Shown here piece after piece: positions 18,607 to 28,302 of a stretch of 64,000 bases of DNA. A model generated the notes under the pieces. That model saw only the letters and a program-made list of their open reading frames with translations. It was not told where the DNA came from and searched no databases. The position numbers and the translations under genes were made by a program. The DNA is from Bacillus sp. DTU_2020_1000418_1_SI_GHA_SEK_038 (GTDB lineage: Bacteria > Bacillota > Bacilli > Bacillales > Cytobacillaceae). The stretch's first letter is position 1. Every line of letters starts with the position of its first letter. Where the stretch lies: assembly GCF_032341175.1 (NCBI RefSeq), contig NZ_CP135435.1, forward strand, positions 1,984,001 through 2,048,000, read 5' to 3'.

Positions 18607-19752
18607 TTGAAATTTATTCATACAGCAGATTGGCATTTGGGAAAGCTTGTACATGGAATTTATATGACCGAAGACCAGCGTTACTTCTTGAAGCAATTTG
18701 TTGATCTTGTTGCGGAAGAAAAGCCGGACGCTGTTGTAATCGCCGGAGATTTATATGATCGGTCCGTACCGCCAACAGAGGCGGTGGAACTGCTTAATGA
18801 CGTATTATTCAAAATCAATGTAGAGTTAAATACACCTATTGTAGCAATTGGCGGCAATCATGATAGTGCGGAACGATTGTCTTTTGGAAGCTCGTGGTAC
18901 CGAAAAAGTCAGTTATATTTATCAGGTAAGCTTGATTCTAACGTTCATCCAATACATATAGGCGGTGTTAATTTTTATCTGGTACCATATGCTGAGCCGG
19001 GAATAGTTCGGCAAATGTTCGGAGATGACACCATTCATACGCATCAGGACGCGATGAAAGCGATTATTGGAAAAATTGAAGATACCTTAAACCCTAATGA
19101 AGCAAATGTATTAGTTGGTCATGCTTTTGTTCTAGGCGGAAAAACTAGCGATTCAGAGAGAACTCTTTCTGTAGGAGGTTCTGGATGTGTTGGGGCAGAA
19201 TTATTTGAACCGTTTTCCTATACAGCACTTGGGCATCTTCATAGTCCTGATGCTCTTAAACATGAAAGGATTCGTTATTCTGGTTCTCTTCTAAAGTATT
19301 CGTTTTCGGAGTCGAAACAGGAAAAGTCAGTTTCCATTATCGAAATGGACGAAAAGGGTCATTTTGATTTGCGGGTTCGTAAACTATCTCCACAAAAGGA
19401 TATGAGGGAAATAGAAGGATTTTTAGATGAATTGATGGATCCAGCATTTTACGAGAAACAAATGGCAGAAGATTATTTGAAAATCATTCTCCATGATGAA
19501 GGTGCCTTAATAGATCCGATTAATAAGCTTCGGCAAATCTATCCAAATGTTCTTCATCTAGAACGAAAAATCCACATTACTGATATGAAGAAGAAACAGT
19601 TTTTCACATCAGTAAAGGAAGAAAAAAAGACAGAGCTTGAACTTTTTCAGCAATTTTATCAGGAAATGACAACTTCGGAATTTACCGATGACAAGAAGGC
19701 TGTTATGACTGATGTGATTGAAAAAGCTTTGAAGGATGGTGCAGCGATATGA
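18607..19752 (+). CDS. sbcD: Exonuclease SbcD (Mre11-like nuclease subunit)
   Basis: SbcD is the Mn2+-dependent phosphoesterase of the SbcCD complex, which cleaves hairpins and processes DNA ends. The calcineurin-type motifs are visible: HTADWHLGK, GDLYDRS, GGNHDS, VGHAF and GHLHSP. I take the TTG at 18607 (MKFIHTADWHLG), which lies about 7 nt after AAGAAGG; a GTG at 18598 would sit inside that site. The stop codon overlaps the sbcC start by 4 bases, which indicates translational coupling. Confidence 0.94.
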   Translation: MKFIHTADWHLGKLVHGIYMTEDQRYFLKQFVDLVAEEKPDAVVIAGDLYDRSVPPTEAVELLNDVLFKINVELNTPIVAIGGNHDSAERLSFGSSWYRKSQLYLSGKLDSNVHPIHIGGVNFYLVPYAEPGIVRQMFGDDTIHTHQDAMKAIIGKIEDTLNPNEANVLVGHAFVLGGKTSDSERTLSVGGSGCVGAELFEPFSYTALGHLHSPDALKHERIRYSGSLLKYSFSESKQEKSVSIIEMDEKGHFDLRVRKLSPQKDMREIEGFLDELMDPAFYEKQMAEDYLKIILHDEGALIDPINKLRQIYPNVLHLERKIHITDMKKKQFFTSVKEEKKTELELFQQFYQEMTTSEFTDDKKAVMTDVIEKALKDGAAI

Positions 19753-22700
19753 GACCTTTAAAGTTAATCATGCAGGCGTTTGGGCCATATGCAGGAACAG
19801 AAACGATAGATTTTACAATGCTTGGGAATAGAACAATGTTTGTAATTTCTGGAAAGACCGGCTCAGGAAAAACGACTATTTTTGATGGAATTAGCTATGC
19901 TATTTATGGGAAAGCAAGTGGGGAAGATCGTAATGGGCCTGAATTAAGGAGTCAATTTGCTAGGAATGAATTATTAACAGAGGTGACACTTAAGTTTTCT
20001 TTAAGAAATAAGACGTTCATTATTACAAGATCCCCTCAGCAGGAAAAGAAGAAGGAACGCGGGGATGGAATGACAACCATTAGTGCAAAAGCTGAATTGT
20101 ACATGATCAATAGTGATGGGGACAAGCAGCTTCTTGCCTCAAATATACGTGATGTAGATGAAAAGATTAAAGAAATCATGATTATTGACAGTAATCAGTT
20201 CAGGCAAATCCTCATGATTCCTCAAGGAGAATTCAGGAAGCTCCTTACATCGGAGAGTAAGGATAAGGAAGTCATTTTGCAGCGGCTATTCCATACTCAA
20301 ATATATAAGCGGATCGAGGAAAAGCTAAAGGAAGATGCAATCGATCTAAAGAAATCAGTTGAAAAGCAAGTAGAAAACCGTGATCAAGCCATTCAGCAAA
20401 TTTCAGCTCTTTTTAATGAGGAGCTAAAAGGGTATTTAAATGCAGGGAGTGTGAATGATACGCTCATCATGCCTTTATTACAATTAGAAATGGAATCCAT
20501 GACTGGAGAGCTGGGAAAGCTCGCAGATCAATTAAAGGATAAACAAGAAAAACGGGATTTACTTCAGCAGAAGCTATTTGAAGCAGAGACAATTGTAAAA
20601 CAGCTAAAGGCTAAAGATGAATTAGAAAAACGGAAGACTGAACTTCATAATGAGAAGGATGTCTACAGTCAAATTGAGAAAAAAATTAATCTTGCCCAAA
20701 AAGCAGCCGTGCTAGCCCAGCAGGAAGAGCTCTGTCATCATTTGAAAAAAGAATCAGATGAGGCTAATAATGAGCTTCAGTCGTTAAATTCAAAGATTAC
20801 GTCACTGTCAGCTCTTTTATATGAGCAGGAAAAGAAATGGGAAGAAGAAAAAGGTCGGGAAGATGAAAGAAGGGCACTAGCAGAGGAAATCAGTTCTCTT
20901 AAAAATATGAAAGAGGAAATTGAATCCCTGTCCTTCGTGAAAAATGAGGTAACTTTACTTGAAAAAGCTCTTGAAAAAAGCAAGATTGAAAAATTAGAGC
21001 TTGAAGATTCCCTAAAGAAATCAGAACAGGCTATCCTACTTTTACAAGAAGAAAAACAACAGATTGAGAGAGAACAGCTTACTTTTCTTCAAAATGCTCA
21101 ACAATTAGAGAAATTAGAAGAAGAATTGTTAAGGTTTAATAAATACGAAGAACTTATTCTCCGCTATGATCAAGCAAAATTGAATTTTGAAAAACGAAAA
21201 GGTCATCATGATCATTACGTTTCGCGATTAGCTGATGTAAAGGAAACAATCGAACAACTGGAGCAAAAATGGCTTCACGGACAAGCTAGTCTACTTGCAA
21301 ATAAGCTTCATGTTGGAGAAGCATGCCCTGTTTGCGGATCAAGGGAACACCCCAATATAGCAGCTATGTCAGATTCAATCCCTGATGAAAAAGATTTAAA
21401 AGCCGCAAAAAAACAGGCAGATGAGCTTGAAAAGGAAAAAGCAAAGGCTGAATCATCTTTTTATGAATCTCAGTCTATAGTAAATTCAATAAAAGAGTCG
21501 CTAGAATCACAGCTGAAAGAAATTAAGAATCAGCGTGATGATCTGACAATTAATTCATTACCGATGGTGAAAGAAACGATATTGGCGGAGAGAGACGATC
21601 TTGTTCAGAAACAAAGCGTTTTATCCAAAAGACAAGCTAAAATGCCAGCTTGCTTAAATGAGCTTAAATTATTGGAGCAGGATAGAGAGAAATTTTCAAA
21701 GAAGCTTAAATTGAACATGGAACAAATAAATAATGAAACTATTATTTTTACCGAGAAAAAAACACATTTAACAAGAATGATAGCGAAAATACCACCTGAT
21801 CTACATTCGGCTGAGGTTTTTGAATCACGCTTGAAGAACGCCATTAAAAAGCAAGAGGATCTTATAAAGCTATTGGAAACTGTGCAGCAGCAATATCAGG
21901 ACACAAAGGGAAGATTCCTCGGAGAATCGGCTAAATTTGAAACGATCAAAAAACAAGCTGATAGATTGAAAGAAAGATTGACAATGGAAAGAGAAGCTTT
22001 TGTTCAGAAAATGAATGATCAGGGTTTTGGAACCTACTCAGAATACAATGAATCGAAAAAGTCTGAACAGGAGATACAGTTGCTAGATCAATCATTAAGG
22101 GATTACCGGGAAGAGCTTCGATCCGTCCATGACCGTTATGAAGAGCTTACTATGCTGTTAAAAGACGTAGAAATGCCTGATTTAGAACAAATTAGTGAAT
22201 CCTTTAAAGAAAATGAGGAACATATTCGTTTGCTTCAAGAGCAATATACCGACTTGTTTATGAAGAAAAAACATAATGAAGAAACAGCAGAAAAAATAAT
22301 AGAAATCAATAAGCGTATGAAAGCACTGGAAGACAGGTACAAGTTAATTGGTCATTTATATGAAATCGCAAAGGGACAAAACACGTACCGTATTACTTTT
22401 GAGCGATTTGTTTTGGCCGCTTTTCTTGATGATATTTTAAGAGAAGCAAATGGAAGATTGAGAAAAATGACGAGTGGAAGATATGAGTTGTTAAGAAAAA
22501 CCGATCGGTCAAAGGGGAATGTTCAAAGCGGCTTAGAGCTGCTTGTTTTTGATCAATATACTGGACAAGAAAGACATGTGAAAACCCTATCTGGAGGAGA
22601 GAGCTTTAAAGCAGCATTAGCTCTTGCCTTGGGATTAGCAGATGTTGTTCAGCAATATGCCGGCGGTGTTTCACTAGAAACAATGTTTATAGATGAGGGA

Positions 22701-22883
22701 TTTGGAACTCTTGATCCAGAGTCCCTTGATCAAGCGATTGAAGCTTTAATGGATATACAAAGCAGCGGAAGACTGGTAGGAATTATTTCTCATGTACCTG
22801 AGCTCAAGGAAAGAATAGATGCCCGCCTTGAAGTGATTGCAACCCAAACAGGAAGCCAGACTGAATTTCAATTTTTATCTTAA
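19749..22883 (+). CDS. sbcC: Exonuclease SbcC (Rad50-like ATPase subunit)
   Basis: SbcC is the SMC-like ATPase partner of SbcD. The 1044 residues contain an N-terminal Walker A (GKTGSGKTT, about residues 35-43), two long coiled-coil arms (about 180-510 and 545-860), a zinc hook CPVC at residues 526-529, and a C-terminal ATPase lobe with signature LSGGESFKAALALALGLAD and Walker B METMFIDEGFGTLD. It is a little shorter than B. subtilis SbcC because the coiled coils are shorter. It is coupled to sbcD and probably SOS-controlled. Confidence 0.95.
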   Translation: MRPLKLIMQAFGPYAGTETIDFTMLGNRTMFVISGKTGSGKTTIFDGISYAIYGKASGEDRNGPELRSQFARNELLTEVTLKFSLRNKTFIITRSPQQEKKKERGDGMTTISAKAELYMINSDGDKQLLASNIRDVDEKIKEIMIIDSNQFRQILMIPQGEFRKLLTSESKDKEVILQRLFHTQIYKRIEEKLKEDAIDLKKSVEKQVENRDQAIQQISALFNEELKGYLNAGSVNDTLIMPLLQLEMESMTGELGKLADQLKDKQEKRDLLQQKLFEAETIVKQLKAKDELEKRKTELHNEKDVYSQIEKKINLAQKAAVLAQQEELCHHLKKESDEANNELQSLNSKITSLSALLYEQEKKWEEEKGREDERRALAEEISSLKNMKEEIESLSFVKNEVTLLEKALEKSKIEKLELEDSLKKSEQAILLLQEEKQQIEREQLTFLQNAQQLEKLEEELLRFNKYEELILRYDQAKLNFEKRKGHHDHYVSRLADVKETIEQLEQKWLHGQASLLANKLHVGEACPVCGSREHPNIAAMSDSIPDEKDLKAAKKQADELEKEKAKAESSFYESQSIVNSIKESLESQLKEIKNQRDDLTINSLPMVKETILAERDDLVQKQSVLSKRQAKMPACLNELKLLEQDREKFSKKLKLNMEQINNETIIFTEKKTHLTRMIAKIPPDLHSAEVFESRLKNAIKKQEDLIKLLETVQQQYQDTKGRFLGESAKFETIKKQADRLKERLTMEREAFVQKMNDQGFGTYSEYNESKKSEQEIQLLDQSLRDYREELRSVHDRYEELTMLLKDVEMPDLEQISESFKENEEHIRLLQEQYTDLFMKKKHNEETAEKIIEINKRMKALEDRYKLIGHLYEIAKGQNTYRITFERFVLAAFLDDILREANGRLRKMTSGRYELLRKTDRSKGNVQSGLELLVFDQYTGQERHVKTLSGGESFKAALALALGLADVVQQYAGGVSLETMFIDEGFGTLDPESLDQAIEALMDIQSSGRLVGIISHVPELKERIDARLEVIATQTGSQTEFQFLS

Positions 22884-22888
22884 TACGA

Positions 22889-22930
22889 TGGAAAGGAGCG
22901 AATCCGATGATTCAATCCTTTCTTTTTTCA
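22889..22930 (+). terminator. Terminator of sbcDC
   Basis: A long imperfect stem (GAAAGGAGCGAATC / GATTCAATCCTTTC) is followed by six T residues. Confidence 0.75.
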
Positions 22931-22987
22931 TAAACGGAGTACAATTTATGCTAATATAGGAATAAGTTAGATAGAAGGATGATTATT

Positions 22988-23674
22988 ATGAAAAAAAGAG
23001 TGGCTTTATCCTGGAGCGGCGGAAAAGATGGCTGCCTCAGTCTGGATGTATTAACAAAGAATGGAATTGATGTTGTTTGTTTAGTGACGACAGTACCGGT
23101 TGAATTAGGCAGAACCTTTGGTCATGGTGAAAATTTAGAATTAGTAAAGCTCCAAGGGGAGTGCTTGGATATCCCTGTCGAGTTTATTTCCACCACCTTT
23201 GAGAAGTATACTGAAAGCTTCATCAATAAATTAACGATATTAAAAGATAAGTATCATCTAGAAGCCATCGCCTTTGGTGATTTGTATTTGGAAGGTCATC
23301 GTGAGTGGGGAGAAAAAATGGCAGATGCAGCTGGTCTTCAAGCGATATACCCGCTATGGGGAAAGCAGGAAGATGCTCTTCGTATGCTTGACGATTATCT
23401 CCAATCTGGTTATAAGGCAACAGTTATTCGTATTAGGGAGGATATTCTAGATGAAACGTGGTTAGGAAGGCAACTGGACTTTTCATTTTTTGAAGATGTA
23501 AAGACGAAGGAAATGTGTCCGATGGGTGAGTCGGGTGAATATCATTCATTTGTATATGATGGACCGTTGTTTAAGCAAAGTATTATCCTTAAGAATCCGG
23601 AAATTATTCAATTAGAGACTACGAAAAAACTGGAATTTAGCCAGTATGAACTACAGGCAAAGGATTGTATTTAA
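22988..23674 (+). CDS. Dph6-related ATP pyrophosphatase (DUF71/adenine nucleotide alpha hydrolase)
   Basis: The 228-residue protein starts with the PP-loop ALSWSGGKDGCLSLDVL (residues 6-22), the signature of ATP-pyrophosphatases. It continues with family blocks FGDLYLEGHREWGEKMADAAGLQAIYPLWG and CPMGESGEYHSFVYDGP, as in archaeal/eukaryotic diphthine-ammonia ligase. Bacteria have no diphthamide, so the substrate here is unknown. I chose the ATG at 22988 with AGAAGGA upstream. It lies between sbcDC and a YwaF-type gene, close to selB. Confidence 0.8.
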   Translation: MKKRVALSWSGGKDGCLSLDVLTKNGIDVVCLVTTVPVELGRTFGHGENLELVKLQGECLDIPVEFISTTFEKYTESFINKLTILKDKYHLEAIAFGDLYLEGHREWGEKMADAAGLQAIYPLWGKQEDALRMLDDYLQSGYKATVIRIREDILDETWLGRQLDFSFFEDVKTKEMCPMGESGEYHSFVYDGPLFKQSIILKNPEIIQLETTKKLEFSQYELQAKDCI

Positions 23675-23715
23675 CAAGGATCAACAAATATTAAATAAAA
23701 GAGAGGAATCCTTCA

Positions 23716-24435
23716 TTGAACAATACATTTGGTCATGAATATTCTCTTTTCCCTTTTGAGGCATTTTCTTTTCAGCATTTGATGATGATTGTTATCTTAA
23801 TAGGCGGTACGATTCTCCTTTATGCAAAGAAAAACTATTTGAAAGAACATGATAAGGCTGTAAGAATCCTCATGTTTTTAAGTCTGTTTGTTTTGGAAGC
23901 TATGTATCATATATGGCTTTTTAAAGATGGTTATTGGGATATATCCTTTACGCTGCCGCTTCAGCTTTGTTCGTTAAGTCTTATTCTTTGTCTTATTTTA
24001 CTGACGACTAAATCAAAATTTATATTTCAAATTGTATTCTATATTGGAATTACGGGGGCAACAATGGCGGTAATAACTCCTGAGTTATTTCTTGGTTTTC
24101 CTCATTTTCGATATTTCCAATTTTTTATTACTCATATCTTTATCATTTGGACTTGTTTTTATTTTTGGATGATTCACGAATACTCACCTAATGGCAAGGG
24201 GCTAATCATGTCATTTTTATTTCTAAATGGAAGTGCATGTCTTGCCTTTGCTGCGAATAGAATGACTGGCGGGAATTATATGTTTCTAGCATTTAAACCA
24301 TCCAATGCCTCATTATTAAATTATTTTGGTCCGTTTCCTTATTATATTGTAACTTTAGAGGGAGCGGCCTTATTCTTCTTCTTCCTTTTGCTCGTAATCT
24401 GCAATAAAGTTAAGCTAAAAGAAATTCAGAGGTAG
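23716..24435 (+). CDS. YwaF/TIGR02206 family integral membrane protein
   Basis: This 239-residue protein has about seven hydrophobic helices and the family pattern of a conserved LPLQLCSLSLIL segment and GFPHFRYFQFFITHIFIIW. The family is widespread in Firmicutes and has no known function. The start is TTG with an AGAGGAAT ribosome binding site. The stop lies 10 nt before selB, so the two genes are probably co-transcribed. Confidence 0.8.
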   Translation: MNNTFGHEYSLFPFEAFSFQHLMMIVILIGGTILLYAKKNYLKEHDKAVRILMFLSLFVLEAMYHIWLFKDGYWDISFTLPLQLCSLSLILCLILLTTKSKFIFQIVFYIGITGATMAVITPELFLGFPHFRYFQFFITHIFIIWTCFYFWMIHEYSPNGKGLIMSFLFLNGSACLAFAANRMTGGNYMFLAFKPSNASLLNYFGPFPYYIVTLEGAALFFFFLLLVICNKVKLKEIQR

Positions 24436-24445
24436 GTGACAGCAT

Positions 24446-26338
24446 TTGAATATGAAACGATATTTCACTATCGGTATGGCTGGCCATATCGATCATGGGA
24501 AGACAACGCTTACGAAAGCGCTGACAAATGTTGATACAGATAGATTGAAAGAGGAGAAGGAAAGACAAATCTCCATTGAACTTGGGTTTGCTTCTTTATA
24601 TGAAGATCATGAACTGGAAATTTCCGTTGTTGATGTTCCAGGTCATGAACGTTTTATTAGACAGATGATTGCAGGTGTTGCAGGGATCGATTTAGTTATA
24701 CTCGTTGTTGCAGCTGATGAAGGAGTCATGCCGCAAACCCGAGAGCATTTACATATACTTGGTTTATTAGGAATTAAGAACGGAATTATTGCGGTTACAA
24801 AAATTAATCGTGTTGAAAATGATTTTATTGACCTTGTTAAGGATGATATTTTGGATGAATTAAAAGATACTGTATTTGAACATGCACCATTGATGCTTGT
24901 CGATAGTTTAACTGGACAAGGAATAGAGGATTTGAAACATTTAATTATTGACGAACTAAAAAAACGGGAAACTAGAGACAGTAAAGGTGCTTTTCGTCTT
25001 CCTATTGATCAAGTGTTCTCTGTGAAAGGGCAAGGTACTGTTGTCAGAGGGACTGTCTATGAAGGATCAGTAGAGGAAGGACAAGCATTAAAGATTATGC
25101 CAAAAGGGCTGGGAACCCGTGCAAGACAGCTTCAGGTCCATCACAAATCGGCTAATAGCGCCTATGCTGGTCAACGGACAGCAATAAATTTATCCGGAAT
25201 CGCAAAGGAGGACATCCAGCGTGGTGATGTTCTAGTCTCTTCAGAACATTTTATTGTCACACAAACGATTGATGTCGCCCTTCGTCTGGCAGGTGATTTG
25301 GAATACATGGTGAAGCAGCGTATGCCTATTAAATGTCATCTTGGAACAGCTGAAGTAATGGGGCGGATTGTGTTATTTGACCGTAATGACATTAAGACGG
25401 ACGCGGAGGAAATTCTTTGTCAAATCCGCTTGGAAGAGGAGATTGTCACAAAAAGAGGAGACCGCTTTATTTTAAGACGTCCTAGTCCACAGGAGACAAT
25501 CGGCGGCGGATGGGTCATTGATCCTAAAGGGGAAAAATATCGATTTGGCCAAAAGACAGTTGATGAGCTTGAAAAGAAAAAAGAAGGTACACCGAAAGAA
25601 AGAATTTATGCTGCCCTTCATGAGGCCAAAAGTTTGCCGTTTCAAGAGATTTTGAAAAGAACATCCATTTCTGAACAAGATCTGCAAAACTATTTAATAG
25701 ATGAAGAATTTCTCCTATATGGAGGAAAAGAGTACACACTGCTTATCATCAAGGAATCAATTGAAAAAGACATGATCACTTTATTACAAGGCTTCCACGG
25801 TGAGAATCCTTTGAAACTTGGGATGAATAAGGCGGAGCTATTGCAATTAATTAGTAAGCAATATCCGAAGAGACTAGCAGAATATGTGTTAGAAAAGGGG
25901 ATAGAAACTACTATTTTTGGTAAAAAGGACCAATTTATTTTCCATAGCGAGTTTACACCTCATGTACCAAAAAGCTGGCAGAAGCGCACAGAAAATATGC
26001 TTGCAGATTTGAAAAAAGATGGATTAAAGGTTAAGTATTTCAATGATTATATAACAAAAGCTGGCATTCCAAGTGATTTAGCACTCGACTTAACGAAGTT
26101 TCTGGCGGATACCGAAGAAGTGATCTCTCTTGATGAACAATTTTATTGGCATGCGGAGCACTTTAATCAAGCTGTAGAGCAATTAAGAAGTGGAACTGCG
26201 ATAGAATTTGAAGTCGGTGATGCAAAAGACATTCTCGATCTTTCGCGGAAATATATGATTCCGTTTCTTGAGAAGCTTGATTCTTTAGGTTATACAAAGA
26301 GAGTCGAAAATAAAAGGGTTTGGCAGGAAAGTAAATAA
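24446..26338 (+). CDS. selB: Selenocysteine-specific elongation factor SelB
   Basis: SelB replaces EF-Tu for Sec-tRNA and recognises the SECIS hairpin next to in-frame UGA codons. The 630-residue protein has the GTPase motifs GHIDHGKTT (G1), DVPGHE (G3) and TKIN (G4); EF-Tu-like beta-barrel domains (about 175-345, containing FSVKGQGTVVRGTV); and a C-terminal region (about 375-630) made of winged-helix repeats that bind SECIS RNA. This C-terminal extension and the length separate it from EF-Tu. The start is TTG at 24446 or ATG at 24452. Together with selC it shows that the organism decodes UGA as selenocysteine, or did so recently. Confidence 0.95.
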   Translation: MNMKRYFTIGMAGHIDHGKTTLTKALTNVDTDRLKEEKERQISIELGFASLYEDHELEISVVDVPGHERFIRQMIAGVAGIDLVILVVAADEGVMPQTREHLHILGLLGIKNGIIAVTKINRVENDFIDLVKDDILDELKDTVFEHAPLMLVDSLTGQGIEDLKHLIIDELKKRETRDSKGAFRLPIDQVFSVKGQGTVVRGTVYEGSVEEGQALKIMPKGLGTRARQLQVHHKSANSAYAGQRTAINLSGIAKEDIQRGDVLVSSEHFIVTQTIDVALRLAGDLEYMVKQRMPIKCHLGTAEVMGRIVLFDRNDIKTDAEEILCQIRLEEEIVTKRGDRFILRRPSPQETIGGGWVIDPKGEKYRFGQKTVDELEKKKEGTPKERIYAALHEAKSLPFQEILKRTSISEQDLQNYLIDEEFLLYGGKEYTLLIIKESIEKDMITLLQGFHGENPLKLGMNKAELLQLISKQYPKRLAEYVLEKGIETTIFGKKDQFIFHSEFTPHVPKSWQKRTENMLADLKKDGLKVKYFNDYITKAGIPSDLALDLTKFLADTEEVISLDEQFYWHAEHFNQAVEQLRSGTAIEFEVGDAKDILDLSRKYMIPFLEKLDSLGYTKRVENKRVWQESK

Positions 26339-26363
26339 TCCATTCGGAAGTTTGCAGCAAAAA

Positions 26364-26396
26364 GTAAACCAAGCCACTAACTAAGGCTTGGTTTAC
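26364..26396. terminator. Bidirectional terminator between selB and the M42 peptidase gene
   Basis: A perfect 12-bp stem (GTAAACCAAGCC / GGCTTGGTTTAC) with a 9-nt loop lies between convergent genes. Confidence 0.8.
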
Positions 26397-26402
26397 CAAT
26401 GT

Positions 26403-27452
26403 TTACTCTATCATATCTGACAACACGTAATGATAGAGTAATTTAGCTGTATGATCAATGGATGACTTATGAGTACGTTCAAAAGCATGGGAGGAATCAA
26501 TCCCAGGTCCAACTAATCCATGAACGATATCATGACCTGAACGGATTGCGGCAGATGCATCTGAACCATAATATGGATAAATATCAAGCTTATATTCAAT
26601 CTGGTTATCGATTGCAAGCTGAACAAGTTTTTTTCTTAAACCATAGTGATAAGGTCCACTCGCATCCTTTACACAAATAGATACTGTGTATTCATCGGTC
26701 GACTGACCATCACCCATCGCTCCCATATCTACTGCCAAATATTCAACTGTTTCTGGAGTAATGTTCGAATTACCTCCATAACCAATTTCCTCATTATTAG
26801 AAATTAAAAAATGGGTAGTATAAGGTAGTTCGATTTTCTCAAGCTTGATTTGCTTTATTAATTGCAGGAGAATTCCGACACTTGCTTTATCGTCTAAATG
26901 TCTTGATTTAATAAATCCGGCTGGCGTTATTTCCACTCGGGGGTCAAAGGAAATAAAATCTCCAACCTCAATCCCTAAGGCACGAACGTCCTCTGCATTA
27001 TGTACTACTTCATCTAAACGCACTTCCATATTTTCTTGGTTTCTCTCAAATTTACCGGCATCTTTGTAAACGTGGACGGATGTCTGATGCATTAAAATTG
27101 TCCCGGTGTATTTTTTTCCTGAAGTCGTTTCAATTTCGCAATATTCCCCTTCAATTGAATTGTATTTAAATCCGCCAATTAGGTCGAGCTTCAACCTTCC
27201 GCTCGGTTTAATTTCTTTAACGATAGCTCCAAGCGTGTCTACGTGAGCTGTAAGCATTCGATGATTCTTTTCATCCTGGCCGCTAATCGTTGCAATTAGA
27301 CCGCCTTTTCGATTTCGTTTTGTTTCGATCTCTAATTCACTCAGGTAATTTTCAACGAAGGTAATAACCTCATTTGTATTTCCAGATGGACTTGGAATGG
27401 AAACAAGCTTAGATATTAATTGAATAATCTCATCCGTATGAGAATATGACAT
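26403..27452 (-). CDS. M42 family aminopeptidase (glutamyl/deblocking type)
   Basis: The 349-residue protein matches M42 metallopeptidases (FrvX/YsdC/PepA-like). Metal ligand regions are visible: TAHVDTLGA near the N terminus, the HLDDKASVG block, SNNEEIGYGGNS with the catalytic Glu pair, AVDMGAMGDG, and SSHAFERTHKSSID at the C terminus. The family forms tetrahedral dodecamers and trims small peptides in the cytoplasm. A GAGAGGGG ribosome binding site is present upstream of the ATG on the minus strand. Confidence 0.88.
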   Translation of the reverse strand: MSYSHTDEIIQLISKLVSIPSPSGNTNEVITFVENYLSELEIETKRNRKGGLIATISGQDEKNHRMLTAHVDTLGAIVKEIKPSGRLKLDLIGGFKYNSIEGEYCEIETTSGKKYTGTILMHQTSVHVYKDAGKFERNQENMEVRLDEVVHNAEDVRALGIEVGDFISFDPRVEITPAGFIKSRHLDDKASVGILLQLIKQIKLEKIELPYTTHFLISNNEEIGYGGNSNITPETVEYLAVDMGAMGDGQSTDEYTVSICVKDASGPYHYGLRKKLVQLAIDNQIEYKLDIYPYYGSDASAAIRSGHDIVHGLVGPGIDSSHAFERTHKSSIDHTAKLLYHYVLSDMIE

Positions 27453-27529
27453 ATGTATGGCCCCTCTCTAAGAAAATCATGCATCTTCCATATTATACTT
27501 CTTTATACTGTCATAATAAATGAATTAGA

Positions 27530-27570
27530 GGCATGCTTAATAACCGAAATGGTTCATTTAGCATGCCTCA
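27530..27570. terminator. Terminator hairpin before the lipoprotein gene 3' end
   Basis: The stem GAGGCATGCT / AGCATGCCTC has a second internal pairing (AACCGAAATGGTT) and lies between the M42 promoter region and the lipoprotein stop codon. Confidence 0.6.
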
Positions 27571-27578
27571 CAAATTTA

Positions 27579-28193
27579 TCATTGAATATTTTCAAGCTCT
27601 GAAGTAACTGAGTAATCATCCGTATTCTTTTCTGATGAAATAAATTCCTGCTTGACCATACCCATTCCTGGTGCCCAATACTTTCGAACAATCGTCTCAT
27701 TTTCTTTATCCTGCTGCTCTATGATGATGACATTTTTTACATTGCCGATAGGGAGTGCCAGCTCGGCATTTGTATGAGTTATCGTAAAGCCATTAAATGT
27801 TTTTCCAGCTTGCAATGGTTTTATTAACAGAGGAACAGGTTTAAAATGCTTTTTTAATTCTTCCAATGATGGAATCGTCTCATCATAATATTCAGGCTGC
27901 TCGTAAACCCTATAAATTCCGTCATCTGTAAACTTATAAATTCTTAATATTCTAGTGCCGCCATTGTCAATTATGGAAGGAAGATAGCTATCTGTTCTTT
28001 GATAAAAAACTTCTGTAAAGGCTGCATATTCATTCCCCTCACCATGATATTCATATTTTTTATTTGCCTGAGGAAAATACTCATCAATCTTTATTTCTTC
28101 GGGAGAAAATTTTGGTTTTGGTGATTGGGGTTGTTTTTCGGTACACCCCGTTAATAAAAGAAATCCAATGAGAATAAATAAGTATTTGTTCAT
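27579..28193 (-). CDS. Putative lipoprotein of unknown function
   Basis: The product has an N-terminal lipoprotein signal (MNKYLFILIGFLLLTGC; lipobox LTGC with the lipid-bearing Cys at residue 17) followed by a Lys/Pro-rich linker and a soluble domain of about 170 residues. The domain has beta-rich blocks such as KYWAPGMGMVKQEF, which resembles cell-surface proteins in Bacillus whose function is not known. I do not recognise a specific family. It is a single gene with its own terminator. Confidence 0.75.
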   Translation of the reverse strand: MNKYLFILIGFLLLTGCTEKQPQSPKPKFSPEEIKIDEYFPQANKKYEYHGEGNEYAAFTEVFYQRTDSYLPSIIDNGGTRILRIYKFTDDGIYRVYEQPEYYDETIPSLEELKKHFKPVPLLIKPLQAGKTFNGFTITHTNAELALPIGNVKNVIIIEQQDKENETIVRKYWAPGMGMVKQEFISSEKNTDDYSVTSELENIQ

Positions 28194-28263
28194 CGTTTAA
28201 TCTCCTTTAATTGTTTGACGAAATAATTATTAAAAAGTTACATTTTGCTTACTTATCATTATG

Positions 28264-28298
28264 TATGGCAGGGGATCAAGCAAAGATCCCCTAGTTTA
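28264..28298 (-). terminator. Terminator of the small membrane protein gene
   Basis: The stem AGGGGATC / GATCCCCT with a 7-nt loop lies just downstream, on the minus strand, of the 28303-28488 gene. Confidence 0.6.
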
Positions 28299-28302
28299 AG
28301 AT

